64,000 nt of DNA from Lysobacteraceae bacterium (GTDB lineage: Bacteria > Pseudomonadota > Gammaproteobacteria > Xanthomonadales > Rhodanobacteraceae): contig SEHB01000001.1 in assembly GCA_004143945.1 (NCBI GenBank), positions 124,001 to 188,000 on the forward strand. The letters are read 5' to 3'. The notes under the pieces were generated by a model. That model saw nothing but the letters and a program-made list of their open reading frames with translations, was not told where the DNA came from and did not search any database. How positions within the stretch are numbered: the stretch's first letter is position 1; every line of letters starts with the position of its first letter. Positions 18,033-26,639 of this stretch are shown here, one piece after another. A program made the translations under genes and the position numbers.

Positions 18033-18075
18033 CACTGACAAATCGTTCAAGCCGACGCCGCTGTGCGGCGTTGGC
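18033..18075 (+). other. Truncated attC-like site
   Basis: Immediately after the hydrolase stop, the sequence AATCGTTCAAGCCGACGCCG reproduces the left arm of a canonical attC almost perfectly. The right arm is missing: GCGGC is followed directly by GTTGGC, as if about 15 bp had been deleted before the terminal core. The site is probably no longer recombination-competent. Confidence 0.6.
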
Positions 18076-18185
18076 AAAGCTTCGTGAGATTGCGTACCAA
18101 GCCCCGACTCTGGAGCGCGCGCCGCGTGGAGCGTCGCTGGCTTTCGCAGCGGCATCACCGGACCCTTACTTGTGGATCGACACGC

Positions 18186-18656
18186 ATGACAACGATCGTC
18201 GCGAAGGTCTCTCAACTCATCCATTGCGAGGCAGTCGACGCCTTCGAGGCGTTTGCAGACCCGGACAAGATCACCCGCTTCTGGCTCCGGGCGGCGAGCG
18301 GCCCGCTGTCAACGGGCAGCAAGGTCGAATGGAGCTTCATGGTGCCTGGCGTCATGGACTCGGTCACGGTGCTCACGTGCACACGGCCGTCATCGATCGA
18401 ACTCACGTGGTCCGACGGTTCAATGACAAGGTTCGAGTTCTCCGCACATGCCCAGGGCAAGACCAAGGTGTCCATCGAGGCTGAAGTCACTGCAACAACG
18501 GACTTCATCGAGCAGGTGGTCAGTACGACGGAAGGTTTCGCGATCGTCCTTTGTGATCTGAAGACGTACCTGGAGTCCGGGCAATCGGCCAATCTGGTGC
18601 GCGCGAAGGCAGAGCTGATTGGCGCTTCCATGATTGACCCGAAACTCGGCGTCTGA
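18186..18656 (+). CDS. SRPBCC/AHSA1-family protein
   Basis: This 156-aa cytoplasmic protein has the START/Bet v1-like fold of the activator-of-Hsp90 (AHSA1) group. The HCEAVDAFEAFADPDKITRFWL region and the strand IELTWSDGSMTRFEFSA are the usual landmarks. Members bind small hydrophobic ligands, but the ligand here is unknown. The ATG at 18186 was chosen because the family fold starts with the strand TIVAKVSQLIHC. It follows the attC remnant by 110 bp and may be another acquired gene, although its composition is closer to the host. Confidence 0.75.
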   Translation: MTTIVAKVSQLIHCEAVDAFEAFADPDKITRFWLRAASGPLSTGSKVEWSFMVPGVMDSVTVLTCTRPSSIELTWSDGSMTRFEFSAHAQGKTKVSIEAEVTATTDFIEQVVSTTEGFAIVLCDLKTYLESGQSANLVRAKAELIGASMIDPKLGV

Positions 18657-18893
18657 GATTTCCACCGATAGGATCCGCGCTGGAAATCCGTGCGGTGCTG
18701 CGCACGTCAGTCGACGGGTCATATCGGGAAACGGGTCAGGGACCGATGGTTGGTACGGACGCGCTCCGGGTCGCCCGAAACGTCTCCGCGCTGCGCTAAC
18801 ATCCGCGTCGCCTGCTTGCCAAAGCGGACCTCGCTGTCGGCTGCGCCGCGTTCGACGATCGCGGCGGTGGCGAATCGGACTAGGCATCCCTTC

Positions 18894-19472
18894 ATGGCCA
18901 GGCAGATCACCGTGATCCAGGGCCATCCCGCCGAGCAGAGCTTCTGCGGATCATTGGCGACCGCGTACGCACAAGGCGCGGTCGAAGCTGGCCACGTCGT
19001 CAGGACGATCGTCGTCCGCGACCTCGCGTTCGATCCGATCCTGCACGAGGGCTACCGCGCGATGCAGCCGCTGGAGCCCGACCTCGTTCGGGCCCAGGAG
19101 TACATCAAGTCCGCGGACCATGTCGTCGTCATCTACCCGACGTGGTGGGGCGGCATGCCTGCGCTGCTCAAGGGTTTCATCGATCGCGTGCTTCTTCCGG
19201 GCTTCGCGTTCAAGTACCGCCAGGGATCTCCATGGTGGGACACGTACCTGACCGGGAAGTCCGGGCACATCCTGACGACGATGGATACGCCGCCGTGGTA
19301 CTTCCGCATCGTATACAGGGATGCGGGCATCAACCAGATGCGGCATGCGATCCTGCAGTACTGTGGAATCAAGCCTGTCAGGGTCACGCGCATCGGTCGC
19401 GTCAAGGATGCGCCCGGCGCCTGGAAGCGGGCATGGCTGGCAAAGGCGAAGGCGTTCGGTCGCCATGCGTAG
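18894..19472 (+). CDS. Flavodoxin-fold NAD(P)H oxidoreductase
   Basis: The 192-aa product belongs to the Flavodoxin_2 family of NAD(P)H:quinone oxidoreductases (MdaB/KefF-like). The FMN-binding loop GHPAEQSFCGSLA is at about 10-22 and YPTWWGGMPALLKGFIDRVL at about 81-100. Such enzymes make two-electron reductions of quinones or activate Kef channels; the partner is not evident, and the KefB-type gene at 37.3 kb is distant. The 237-bp gap upstream shows no recognisable element. The start at 18894 places the Rossmann-like first strand QITVIQGHP correctly. Confidence 0.85.
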   Translation: MARQITVIQGHPAEQSFCGSLATAYAQGAVEAGHVVRTIVVRDLAFDPILHEGYRAMQPLEPDLVRAQEYIKSADHVVVIYPTWWGGMPALLKGFIDRVLLPGFAFKYRQGSPWWDTYLTGKSGHILTTMDTPPWYFRIVYRDAGINQMRHAILQYCGIKPVRVTRIGRVKDAPGAWKRAWLAKAKAFGRHA

Positions 19473-19540
19473 CCGCTCGATCCCAATCCGGCTGCTGCCC
19501 GGTGTGTGTGGCCGCGCAGCTCGATCAGGAATGCGTCCTC

Positions 19541-20137
19541 ATGATTTCAACACGCCGACTCGCGCGCTGCGCCGCTTTTCTCGGACTTCTGCTGATGCCG
19601 GCAGTCGCCTCGGCGAACGCCGGCGTGCCGATGATCCTCATCACGTTCCCGTTGATGGCGATCGCCCTCGTGCCGATCGCATTGATCGAGAGCGCCATCG
19701 TTTCAGCGCGTCTGGGTCAGTCCTTCGGCGCGTCCCTGAAGGTGGTCGGTCTCGCCAACGCATTGTCGACGCTCGTAGGGCTTCCAGTGACGTGGCTCAC
19801 CCTGGTGGCCGCACAGCTCCTGACGGGCGGTTCGGGCGCGTACGGCATCGAATCGATCCGATCGAAGTTCCTCGCGGTCACCTGGCAGGCACCGTGGCTC
19901 ATTCCGTACGAGGCGCATCTGTACTGGATGGTTCCAGCGGCCTGCCTGACGCTGCTGATTCCGTTCTTCCTTGCCTCGTACCAGATCGAGTACCGCGTCG
20001 TCGCACGTCTCATGCGTGGCAACACGAAGGCGGCCGTCGCCCGCGCGATGTTCCGGGCCAATCTCGTCAGCTATTCGCTCCTGTTTCTCGCGGATATTGC
20101 CTGGCTGACGTACGCCGTGTTGCACGCTCGCAACTGA
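19541..20137 (+). CDS. Predicted membrane protein of unknown function
   Basis: This 198-aa protein has a signal-like N-terminus (AAFLGLLLMPAVASA) and about four further hydrophobic segments (ILITFPLMAIALVPIALIES, ALSTLVGLPVTWLTLVAAQLL, WMVPAACLTLLIPFFLASY and YSLLFLADIAWLTYAVL). No family is recognised. It lies 68 bp after the flavodoxin-like gene and 105 bp before the N-acetyltransferase, all in the same direction. Confidence 0.65.
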   Translation: MISTRRLARCAAFLGLLLMPAVASANAGVPMILITFPLMAIALVPIALIESAIVSARLGQSFGASLKVVGLANALSTLVGLPVTWLTLVAAQLLTGGSGAYGIESIRSKFLAVTWQAPWLIPYEAHLYWMVPAACLTLLIPFFLASYQIEYRVVARLMRGNTKAAVARAMFRANLVSYSLLFLADIAWLTYAVLHARN

Positions 20138-20242
20138 GTGATCGCCAGAGGTGGTCCGTCTTGCACTCGCGGCTTCCTTGAGGCCGTCAGGCGATCCGGG
20201 CACACTCGTGCGGACGTGTTCGGAACTCGCCAGGGTGCGCGG

Positions 20243-21004
20243 ATGGATGTGCAGGCTTACCTGAAGCGCATCGGATTGGAGCAGGCGCCATCGCCGGACC
20301 GCGAAGGCATGCGGGCCTTGCATGAGAAGCACTTGCTCTCGGTGCCGTTCGAGAACCTCGCGATCCACGCAGGCGAACCGACGCCGCTCGAGGACCGTGC
20401 CCTGTTCGAGAAGGTCGTCGCCAGGCACCGCGGCGGGTTCTGCTACGAACTCAACGGCGCGTTCCGCTGGCTGCTACGGGCGATCGGCGTCGACTGCCAC
20501 TTCGTGTCGGCGGAGGTCTCGAAAGGAAACGGCGAGTACACACCGCCGTTCGACCACATGGCGATCCTGATCCCCGGCGATGTGCCGCTCGTGGCCGATG
20601 TGGGCTTCGGCGATTCGTTCCGGTATCCGCTGTGGCTGGTTCCGGACCGCGTGCAGGACGAAGAGGGACGCTCCTATCGCTTCGTTCGGCAGGGTGAGCA
20701 TTGGCTGCTCCAGCAGAGGATTCTCTCGGGCGAGTGGAGCGACCAGTTCCGGTTCACGATCGAACCCGTCGAGTATGCGGCGTTCGATGGAATGTGGTCG
20801 TTCCACTACGACAGTCCCGCGTCGCATTTTCGCAAGGCGCCGCTGGCGACGCTGGCGACTCCGGATGGCCGCATCACGCTGTCCGGCAGCAAGTTCATCG
20901 AAACGAAGCTGGACGGCATGAGGACCGAGCAGCCCGTGGATTCCGACCAGGCGTTCGACACGGTGCTGGTGGATCGCTTCGGGATCTCGTCATGGCGTGC
21001 CTGA
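20243..21004 (+). CDS. Arylamine N-acetyltransferase
   Basis: NAT transfers the acetyl group of acetyl-CoA to arylamines and hydrazines. The catalytic triad is visible: Cys67 in RGGFCYELN, His105 in FDHMAIL and Asp119 in VADVGFG. The N-terminus DVQAYLKRIGL and the PFENLAIH motif are standard. The length of 253 aa is within the usual range. The in-frame ATG at 20138 was rejected because the family starts at DVQAYL. Substrate range (for example isoniazid or aniline derivatives) cannot be read from sequence. Confidence 0.92.
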   Translation: MDVQAYLKRIGLEQAPSPDREGMRALHEKHLLSVPFENLAIHAGEPTPLEDRALFEKVVARHRGGFCYELNGAFRWLLRAIGVDCHFVSAEVSKGNGEYTPPFDHMAILIPGDVPLVADVGFGDSFRYPLWLVPDRVQDEEGRSYRFVRQGEHWLLQQRILSGEWSDQFRFTIEPVEYAAFDGMWSFHYDSPASHFRKAPLATLATPDGRITLSGSKFIETKLDGMRTEQPVDSDQAFDTVLVDRFGISSWRA

Positions 21005-21137
21005 CACCCTGCGATATCGCGCGAAAGCCGTTCATCGACAAGCGGTGCGTCGACGTCGATGCGGACATGCTGTCCGTCGATGTGACTGGATCGGCGATGG
21101 CACTCCATCGACCACGGATGCTCCACCGGTGCGCTCG

Positions 21138-21581
21138 ATGAGGCTCACGTTCGTCAATGGCAGTGGCAAGTTCGACCGCATGGTCATCCACCGCGATGGC
21201 GCGATCGAGTCGCTGGATTGTCCGAAGCAGGGCATCATTCCGCATGACATGGTCCACTACGCGGTCGAGGCCGTCCTGCACAAGCGAGGCTTCCTGTCCC
21301 GCGTGCGCGACGGCGAGGCTGCAGGCTTCCGGATGAACGCGGAAGCGGAGAGCGATGGCGTGGAGCGGCTCGTCGAAGTACTGCAGGGCGATGCGTGGTC
21401 CGGCGGCGGCAGTGCGCCGGAGGACATGCTCGCGCTCTACGAGGTCACCTGCCGTGCGCGCGAGTGCGCACCCTTGCCCGTGAAGTCCGAGGACATCCTT
21501 GCGATCCGCGGGCGCATCTGCGAGCTTGACGCGCAATGGAGGGCGCTGCCCGTCGGCGCGGCGCTCGATCTCGAGTTCTGA
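21138..21581 (+). CDS. Conserved-looking hypothetical protein
   Basis: The 147-aa product is soluble with no signal peptide or membrane segment. It opens with a beta-strand pair (RLTFVNGSGKFDRMVIHRDG) and contains PKQGIIPHDMVHYAVEAVLHKRGFLSRV, suggestive of a small alpha/beta domain. The Cys-x3-Cys in CRARECAP is not clearly metal-binding. No family is named with confidence. Codon use matches the host. It precedes the amidohydrolase by 36 bp and may share its mRNA. Confidence 0.65.
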   Translation: MRLTFVNGSGKFDRMVIHRDGAIESLDCPKQGIIPHDMVHYAVEAVLHKRGFLSRVRDGEAAGFRMNAEAESDGVERLVEVLQGDAWSGGGSAPEDMLALYEVTCRARECAPLPVKSEDILAIRGRICELDAQWRALPVGAALDLEF

Positions 21582-21617
21582 CGTGTCGTCCGTCACTCCC
21601 AATCGCAGAGGCCATCC

Positions 21618-23291
21618 ATGATGCCGATCCGCTGTCTCGCGCTCCTGCTCGCATCGCTCATCGCGCCACATGCCGCCACTGCGGCCGATCTGCTGCTCGA
21701 TCACGTCAATGGCTACACGCTCGACTCCTCGGGCAAGCTGAAACGCTTCGAAGCGATGCTCGTCGACGACGGCAAGGTCGTCGCGATCGGGCAGCGCGAG
21801 GCGATGCGCAAGCGAGCGGACGGCGCGAAGATCGTCGACGGGCAGGGCAGAACGCTGCTGCCCGGCCTCATCGATGCGCACGGCCACATCATGGGTCTCG
21901 GCACGATGAAGCGGCAGGCGGACCTCACGTCCGCGAAGTCGCTCGACGAGGCGCTCGCGCAGATCAGGGCGTTCGCGTCCGCAAACGCGGGCAGCGCGTG
22001 GATCGTCGGTCGCGGATGGAATCAGGTCATCTGGAAGCTCGGGCGCTTCCCGACTGCGAAGGAACTCGATGCGGTTGCCGGCGACCGGCCGGTCTGGCTC
22101 GAGCGCGTCGACGGCCACGCGGGTTGGGCGAACAGCGCCGCGATCCAGCTCGCGGGCGTCGACAGGAACACGCCGGATCCGGCGGGCGGGCGCATCGAGC
22201 GCGGCGCGGAAGGGCATCCGAGTGGCGTGTTCGTCGACAGCGCGATGGATCTCGTCACGAGCAAGGTGCCGCCGCTCACGCCGAAGCAGAACGCGGCCGC
22301 GCTGGATGCAGCGCTCGCGGAACTCGCTCGAATGGGACTCACCGGCGTTCACGACGCAGGCGTCGATGCGCAAACCATCGCGCTCTACCAGCGCTACGCC
22401 GACGAGCGGCGACTCACGGTGCGCATCCACGCGATGATCGCGGGCACCGGCGCGGATTTCGATGCGCTCGCGGCGAAGGGACCGCTCTCCGGGTACGGCG
22501 GCGGTCATCTCGATGTGCGCAGCGTGAAGCTGCTCGCGGACGGCGCGCTCGGGAGCCGCGGCGCCGCCCTGCTCGCGCCGTATTCGGACGATCCCGCCAA
22601 CCGCGGCCTGCTGTTCCATTCGCCCGACGAACTCACCGCGATGATCGGCAAGGCGCTCGCGAAGGGTTACCAGGTCGGCGTGCATGCGATCGGCGACGCG
22701 GCCAATCGCGAGGTGCTCGACAGCTTCGAGGCCGCGTTCGCGAAACACGGTGGCCGCGAACTGCGCAATCGCATCGAGCACGCGCAGGTCGTCGCGCTCG
22801 CGGACATCCCGCGCTTCAAGTCGCTCGGCCTCGTCGCATCGATGCAGCCCGTGCACGCGACCTCCGACATGAACATGGCCGAGGATCGCGTCGGTGGGGA
22901 GCGCATCAAGGGTGCGTATGCGTGGCGTACGTTCCTCGATCAGGGCACGGTCATCGCGGCGGGTTCGGATTTTCCGGTCGAGTCGCCGAATCCGTTCCAC
23001 GGCCTCTACGCTGCGGTCACGCGGCAGGACCAGGCGGGCAAGCCGCCGGGCGGCTGGTATCCGGCGCAGGAGCTCGGCCGGGTCGAAGCATTCCGCGCGT
23101 TCACGCTCGATGCGGCCTGGGCCGCGCGACGCGAGGACGTGCAGGGCACGCTCGAAGCAGGGAAGTTCGCGGATTTCATCCTCGTCGATCGCGACATTTT
23201 CGCGGAAGCGCCTTCGCGGCTCTGGTCGACCGTGGTGCTCGAGACCTGGGTCGGCGGAAAGCGCGTGTACGCACGGGGCGAGGCGATCTGA
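21618..23291 (+). CDS. Exported YtcJ-type amidohydrolase
   Basis: This 557-aa metal-dependent hydrolase has a signal peptide (about 1-22) and belongs to the YtcJ/amidohydrolase-3 group. The metal motif HxH is in DAHGHIMGLG. Other landmarks are KLLADGALGSRGA, the His in HAIGDAANREVLD, the His in NRIEHAQVV and Asp in AAGSDFPVESPNPF. Substrates of this group are amides or N-acyl compounds and cannot be assigned here. The gene is followed by a 294-bp gap with no recognised element before fabA. Confidence 0.88.
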   Translation: MMPIRCLALLLASLIAPHAATAADLLLDHVNGYTLDSSGKLKRFEAMLVDDGKVVAIGQREAMRKRADGAKIVDGQGRTLLPGLIDAHGHIMGLGTMKRQADLTSAKSLDEALAQIRAFASANAGSAWIVGRGWNQVIWKLGRFPTAKELDAVAGDRPVWLERVDGHAGWANSAAIQLAGVDRNTPDPAGGRIERGAEGHPSGVFVDSAMDLVTSKVPPLTPKQNAAALDAALAELARMGLTGVHDAGVDAQTIALYQRYADERRLTVRIHAMIAGTGADFDALAAKGPLSGYGGGHLDVRSVKLLADGALGSRGAALLAPYSDDPANRGLLFHSPDELTAMIGKALAKGYQVGVHAIGDAANREVLDSFEAAFAKHGGRELRNRIEHAQVVALADIPRFKSLGLVASMQPVHATSDMNMAEDRVGGERIKGAYAWRTFLDQGTVIAAGSDFPVESPNPFHGLYAAVTRQDQAGKPPGGWYPAQELGRVEAFRAFTLDAAWAARREDVQGTLEAGKFADFILVDRDIFAEAPSRLWSTVVLETWVGGKRVYARGEAI

Positions 23292-23585
23292 CGACGGCGC
23301 CGGGAGCGGCCCCCTTCTGGCGCTTCGCGGCATCTTCACCGCAAGCGGGGAAAGCAGGAGCTGGCGGCCCCTGTTTTCCTTCCCCTGCCTGCTGGGGAAG
23401 GTGCCCCCCAGGGGCCGATGAGGGCCGCCTCTGGCTTTCGTTCCAGTCCGCGTGGGAACGAGGGAGGCACCAGCGCCCCCACTGGCACGCCGCGGCGCAG
23501 TCATGCACACTCGGGCGCTTCGGCGACCGCACCGGCGTGACTTGCGGTGCGGGTCGCGCCCTGACCGACCCCGGCGAAGCCAACC
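23292..23585. other. Intergenic region upstream of fabA
   Basis: This 294-bp region contains short G/C palindromes (for example CCCCTGCCTGCTGGGG around 23384-23399) but no coding signal or repeat of the families seen elsewhere. It must hold the fabAB promoter; no convincing -35/-10 pair or FabR-like operator was found by eye. Confidence 0.4.
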
Positions 23586-24101
23586 ATGACCCGATTGACC
23601 TCGCTCGACCGTGAGCAGCTGCTGGCCTGTGCCCGCGGCGAATTGTTCGGACCCGGCAATGCGCGCCTCCCGGCGCCGCCGATGCTGATGTTCGATCGCA
23701 TCACCAACATCGACGAACACGGCGGCAGCCACGGCAAGGGCGTGCTCGAGGCCGAGCTCGACATCCGCCCTGACCTCTGGTTCTTCGCCTGCCATTTCGA
23801 AGGCGATCCGGTGATGCCGGGTTGCCTCGGCCTCGACGCGATGTGGCAGCTCGCGGGCTTCTACCTTCCCTGGCTCGGTGAACCCGGTCGCGGTCGCGCG
23901 CTCGGCGTGGGGCAGGTGAAGTTCAGCGGGCAGGTGCTACCCAGTGCACGTCTCGTGCGGTATCGCATCGATGTTCGCCGTGTCGTGCGCGGCAAGTTGT
24001 CGCTCGTGATCGCCGACGGCACCACGATCGTCGACGATCGCGAGATCTACCACGCGGAAGGCTTGCGCGTGGGCCTGTTCCAGTCGACCGAGGGATTCTG
24101 A
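23586..24101 (+). CDS. fabA: 3-hydroxydecanoyl-ACP dehydratase/isomerase
   Basis: FabA dehydrates 3-hydroxyacyl-ACP and isomerises the C10 enoyl intermediate, introducing the double bond for unsaturated fatty acids. The hot-dog fold active-site residues His70 ([12 protein letters not shown]) and Asp84 (LGLDAMWQ) fall at the same numbers as in E. coli. The length of 171 aa is normal. fabB starts 2 bp later, the classical fabAB operon of anaerobic-type unsaturated fatty acid synthesis. Confidence 0.97.
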   Translation: MTRLTSLDREQLLACARGELFGPGNARLPAPPMLMFDRITNIDEHGGSHGKGVLEAELDIRPDLWFFACHFEGDPVMPGCLGLDAMWQLAGFYLPWLGEPGRGRALGVGQVKFSGQVLPSARLVRYRIDVRRVVRGKLSLVIADGTTIVDDREIYHAEGLRVGLFQSTEGF

Positions 24102-24103
24102 GC

Positions 24104-25312
24104 ATGCGTCGCGTGGTAGTGACCGGAATGGGCATGGTGTCGTGCCTCGGCAACGCGGCGAATGCGGTTTCGCACGCGTTGCGCGATGGCCTCAGTGGCA
24201 TCCGCGCGGTGCCCGAGTATGCCGAACGCGGCCTGCGCAGCCAGGTCGCGGGCGTGCCGGAACTCGACATCGAGGCCGCGATCGACCGCAAGCTGCGCCG
24301 CTTCATGGGCGATGCCGCAGCGTATGCGTATGTCGCGATGCGCGATGCGATCGTGGATGCGGGACTCGCGCTCGAACACGTGCGCCATCCGCGCAGCGGC
24401 GTGATCGCGGGATCGGGTGGGGGCTCCGCGCACTGGCAGATCGAGACTGCCGACCTGCTGCGCAACCGCGGCGTGCGCAAGATCGGCCCGTACATGGTGC
24501 CGCGCACGATGTGCTCGACGGTATCCGCGACGCTCGCGACCGCGTTCGGCATCCTCGGCCTCAGCTATTCGATCGCGGCGGCCTGCGCGACCTCGGCGCA
24601 CTGCATCGGCGCGGGCGCCGACCTGATCCGCCACGGCGCGCAGGACATCGTGTTCGCGGGCGGTGGCGAGGAACTGCACTGGGGTATGACCGCGCAGTTC
24701 GACGCGATGGGCGCGCTGTCGAGCGCGTACAACGATACGCCCGCGCGCGCCTCGCGCCCGTACGACGCGGGCCGCGACGGCTTCGTGATCGCGGGCGGGG
24801 GCGGCATGTTCGTGCTCGAGGAATACGAGCACGCGAAGGCGCGCGGCGCGCGCATCCATGCCGAACTCGTCGGCTACGGGGTGACCTCCGATGGCGCGGA
24901 CATGGTCGCGCCGTCGGGCGAAGGCGCGGTGCGCTGCATGCGCATGGCACTCGCGGGGGTGGCGTCTCCGATCGACTACGTGAACACGCACGGCACCGCG
25001 ACCCCGGTCGGCGACATCGTCGAGCTGCAGGCGCTGCGCGAGGTGTTCGGCGCAGCGGTGCCGCCGCTGTCGTCGACCAAGGCGCTGACCGGTCATTCGC
25101 TCGGCGCGGCGAGCGTGCACGAGGCGATCTACAGCCTGCTGATGATGCGCGACGGCTTCATGGCGGGCTCGTTCCACATCGACGAACTCGACGAGCGCGC
25201 GAAGGACTATCCGGTCCTGCGCGAGAGCCGCGAGGCGAAGCTGGCGACGGTGATGTCCAACAGCTTCGGCTTCGGCGGCACCAACGCGAGCCTCGTGTTC
25301 GCGCGGGTCTAG
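24104..25312 (+). CDS. fabB: 3-oxoacyl-ACP synthase I
   Basis: FabB condenses malonyl-ACP with acyl-ACP and is required to elongate the unsaturated intermediate made by FabA. The Cys-His-His triad is Cys161 ([10 protein letters not shown]), His in [11 protein letters not shown] and His in TGHSLGAAS. The C-terminal glycine-rich [11 protein letters not shown] is present. The length is 402 aa. It is co-directional with fabA with a 2-bp gap. Confidence 0.97.
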   Translation: MRRVVVTGMGMVSCLGNAANAVSHALRDGLSGIRAVPEYAERGLRSQVAGVPELDIEAAIDRKLRRFMGDAAAYAYVAMRDAIVDAGLALEHVRHPRSGVIAGSGGGSAHWQIETADLLRNRGVRKIGPYMVPRTMCSTVSATLATAFGILGLSYSIAAACATSAHCIGAGADLIRHGAQDIVFAGGGEELHWGMTAQFDAMGALSSAYNDTPARASRPYDAGRDGFVIAGGGGMFVLEEYEHAKARGARIHAELVGYGVTSDGADMVAPSGEGAVRCMRMALAGVASPIDYVNTHGTATPVGDIVELQALREVFGAAVPPLSSTKALTGHSLGAASVHEAIYSLLMMRDGFMAGSFHIDELDERAKDYPVLRESREAKLATVMSNSFGFGGTNASLVFARV

Positions 25313-25340
25313 CGCGGACGCTCCGTCCCCGTGGCTTGCG

Positions 25341-25422
25341 GGCTGGACGCGCGCAGCGCGGCCGGCGCTTTTTCCGGCATCCGCGTGAAAGTGGCCGGCC
25401 GACCTTCGGTCGTCCAGCCTAC
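25341..25422 (-). repeat. Inverted single copy of the GTAGGCTGGACG repeat
   Basis: The right end reads CGACCTTCGGTCGTCCAGCC followed by TAC, the reverse complement of the left end of the 36670-37294 units. The left end is GGCTGGACGCGCGCAGCGCG. The interior differs from the tandem copies, so the terminal inverted repeats are the conserved part. It lies just after fabB and before the FNR-type box at 25468. Confidence 0.8.
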
Positions 25423-25467
25423 GGTGCATTGCACGCACGCGTGGTCGCGCATGTGCGCGATTGCAGG

Positions 25468-25481
25468 TTGACACCGGTCAA
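25468..25481 (+). promoter_or_regulatory. Perfect FNR/DNR-type operator
   Basis: TTGAC-ACCG-GTCAA is a perfect palindrome of the TTGAY-N4-RTCAA type. The centre is about 78 bp before the start codon at 25553, leaving a predicted leader of about 37 nt for a class II promoter. It is among the best matches in the window. Confidence 0.75.
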
Positions 25482-25552
25482 TGCGGCGCGCGCGGGGCTG
25501 CGCGATGCTGGGGCCATCGCCGCATCGCCGGCGACTTCCCCGGAGACTCGAC

Positions 25553-26083
25553 ATGAACGCATTCACGTCCTCGTGCATCCTCGCCGGCAGCGTCGCGCTG
25601 GCGAGCGCCGCGCAGGCTGCGCCGCAACATTCGCACGACGATCACGCCGCGCACGCGGCGCCATCGGCCGCTATCGAGGCGCCTGCCGAGCGCTGGGTGC
25701 CCGATGCGGCGCTGCGCGACGGCATGGGCCGCGTTCACGAGGCGCTCGACGACCTCGGCCACTACGAGATGGGCCACATGCCTGCGAGCATGGCGGTCGA
25801 GCGCGCGGTGAAGATCGAGGACGCGATCACCTACATGTTCGCCAACTGCAAGCTCGATCCCGTGCCGGATGCGGCCTTGCATCGCATCCTGATTCCGTTG
25901 CTCGCGGCGGCGCAGGACCTCGAGAAGGACTCCGCCGACGTCGCCGCGGTCGCCCGCATGCGCGCTGCGGTCACCGACTATCCGCGCCTGTTCGCGGATC
26001 CGCTGTGGTCGTCGCCTCCGGCGGACCCGGAATCGGGTGGCGACGCGAGCAAGCAGGCACGGGGCGCGCACGAAGGCCACTGA
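25553..26083 (+). CDS. His-rich exported protein of unknown function, probable FNR regulon member
   Basis: The 176-aa product has a cleavable signal peptide (ILAGSVALASAAQA) followed by a His-rich stretch (PQHSHDDHAAHAA) that could bind metal. The mature part is predicted helical (RVHEALDDLGHYEMGHMP, ERAVKIEDAITYMFANCKLDP), ending in a Gly/His tail. The DLGHYEMGHM segment and the single conserved-looking Cys in ANCKLDP are notable. No family is named with certainty; a periplasmic metal- or haem-handling role is a guess. GGAG precedes the ATG by 9 nt. A perfect FNR-type site lies upstream, and a zinc-ribbon-like gene follows after 31 bp. Confidence 0.75.
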   Translation: MNAFTSSCILAGSVALASAAQAAPQHSHDDHAAHAAPSAAIEAPAERWVPDAALRDGMGRVHEALDDLGHYEMGHMPASMAVERAVKIEDAITYMFANCKLDPVPDAALHRILIPLLAAAQDLEKDSADVAAVARMRAAVTDYPRLFADPLWSSPPADPESGGDASKQARGAHEGH

Positions 26084-26114
26084 CCGCATCGGTCGCGGCA
26101 TCAGGGCGAACACG

Positions 26115-26411
26115 ATGGACGACGCGTACATTCCGGCCTGGCAATGCATCGGTTGCGGGCGCATCGAGGCGCCACAGACCTGCATCGGCGTCTGCCGCGA
26201 CCGCAAGGTGATGCTGGTCAGCATGGAAGGCCATCAGCAGGCACTCGCCGAGATCCAGCGCCTCTACGGCGAACTCGAGCAGGCGCACGGCCTGCTCTCG
26301 CGCATCGCGCATACGACGCCGCGCGACGGCCAATGGGAAGCGTCATGGCGCGCATTCGGCGAGCAGGCGCGCCGCCTGCTCGATGCCGCGTCGGATTCCG
26401 CCGCGCGCTGA
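26115..26411 (+). CDS. Small Cys-rich (zinc-ribbon-like) protein
   Basis: This 98-aa protein starts with four cysteines in a C-x2-C-x8-C-x3-C pattern (Cys11, Cys14, Cys23, Cys27), consistent with a small metal site. A helical segment rich in Glu/Gln (about 40-65) follows and could form a coiled coil. No known domain is recognised. It lies 31 bp after the His-rich exported protein and is probably co-transcribed from the FNR-type promoter. The start at 26115 is the only in-frame ATG that puts the cysteines close to the N-terminus. Confidence 0.65.
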   Translation: MDDAYIPAWQCIGCGRIEAPQTCIGVCRDRKVMLVSMEGHQQALAEIQRLYGELEQAHGLLSRIAHTTPRDGQWEASWRAFGEQARRLLDAASDSAAR

Positions 26412-26639
26412 ATTGCGCTAGCCGCCGACAGCATCGGTGTCCCCTTGCAGGGGCGCCGCGAGGGCGATCCGCGCAGTGATGGAACCACCCGACGCGGTGA
26501 TCGTGCAACGGGCGGTCGCGGCTGCGCCGCTCCTGCAGTCGTGCCGCAGGCGCGAATGGCGAAACCACGATTGCGCACGACAGGCCATCGTGCAACACGA
26601 CGATCGCGATCGCGATGTGTCGCTCCGCCGCCCGATCGC

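Noticed and set aside
16500-18200. Integron integrase gene
   Set aside because: No frame in the region has tyrosine recombinase motifs; only attC-like sites and cassette genes were found.
20895-23795. A 966-aa minus-strand frame
   Set aside because: It is antisense to the amidohydrolase and its neighbours and has the Arg/Glu/Asp-rich composition of shadow frames in G+C-rich DNA.
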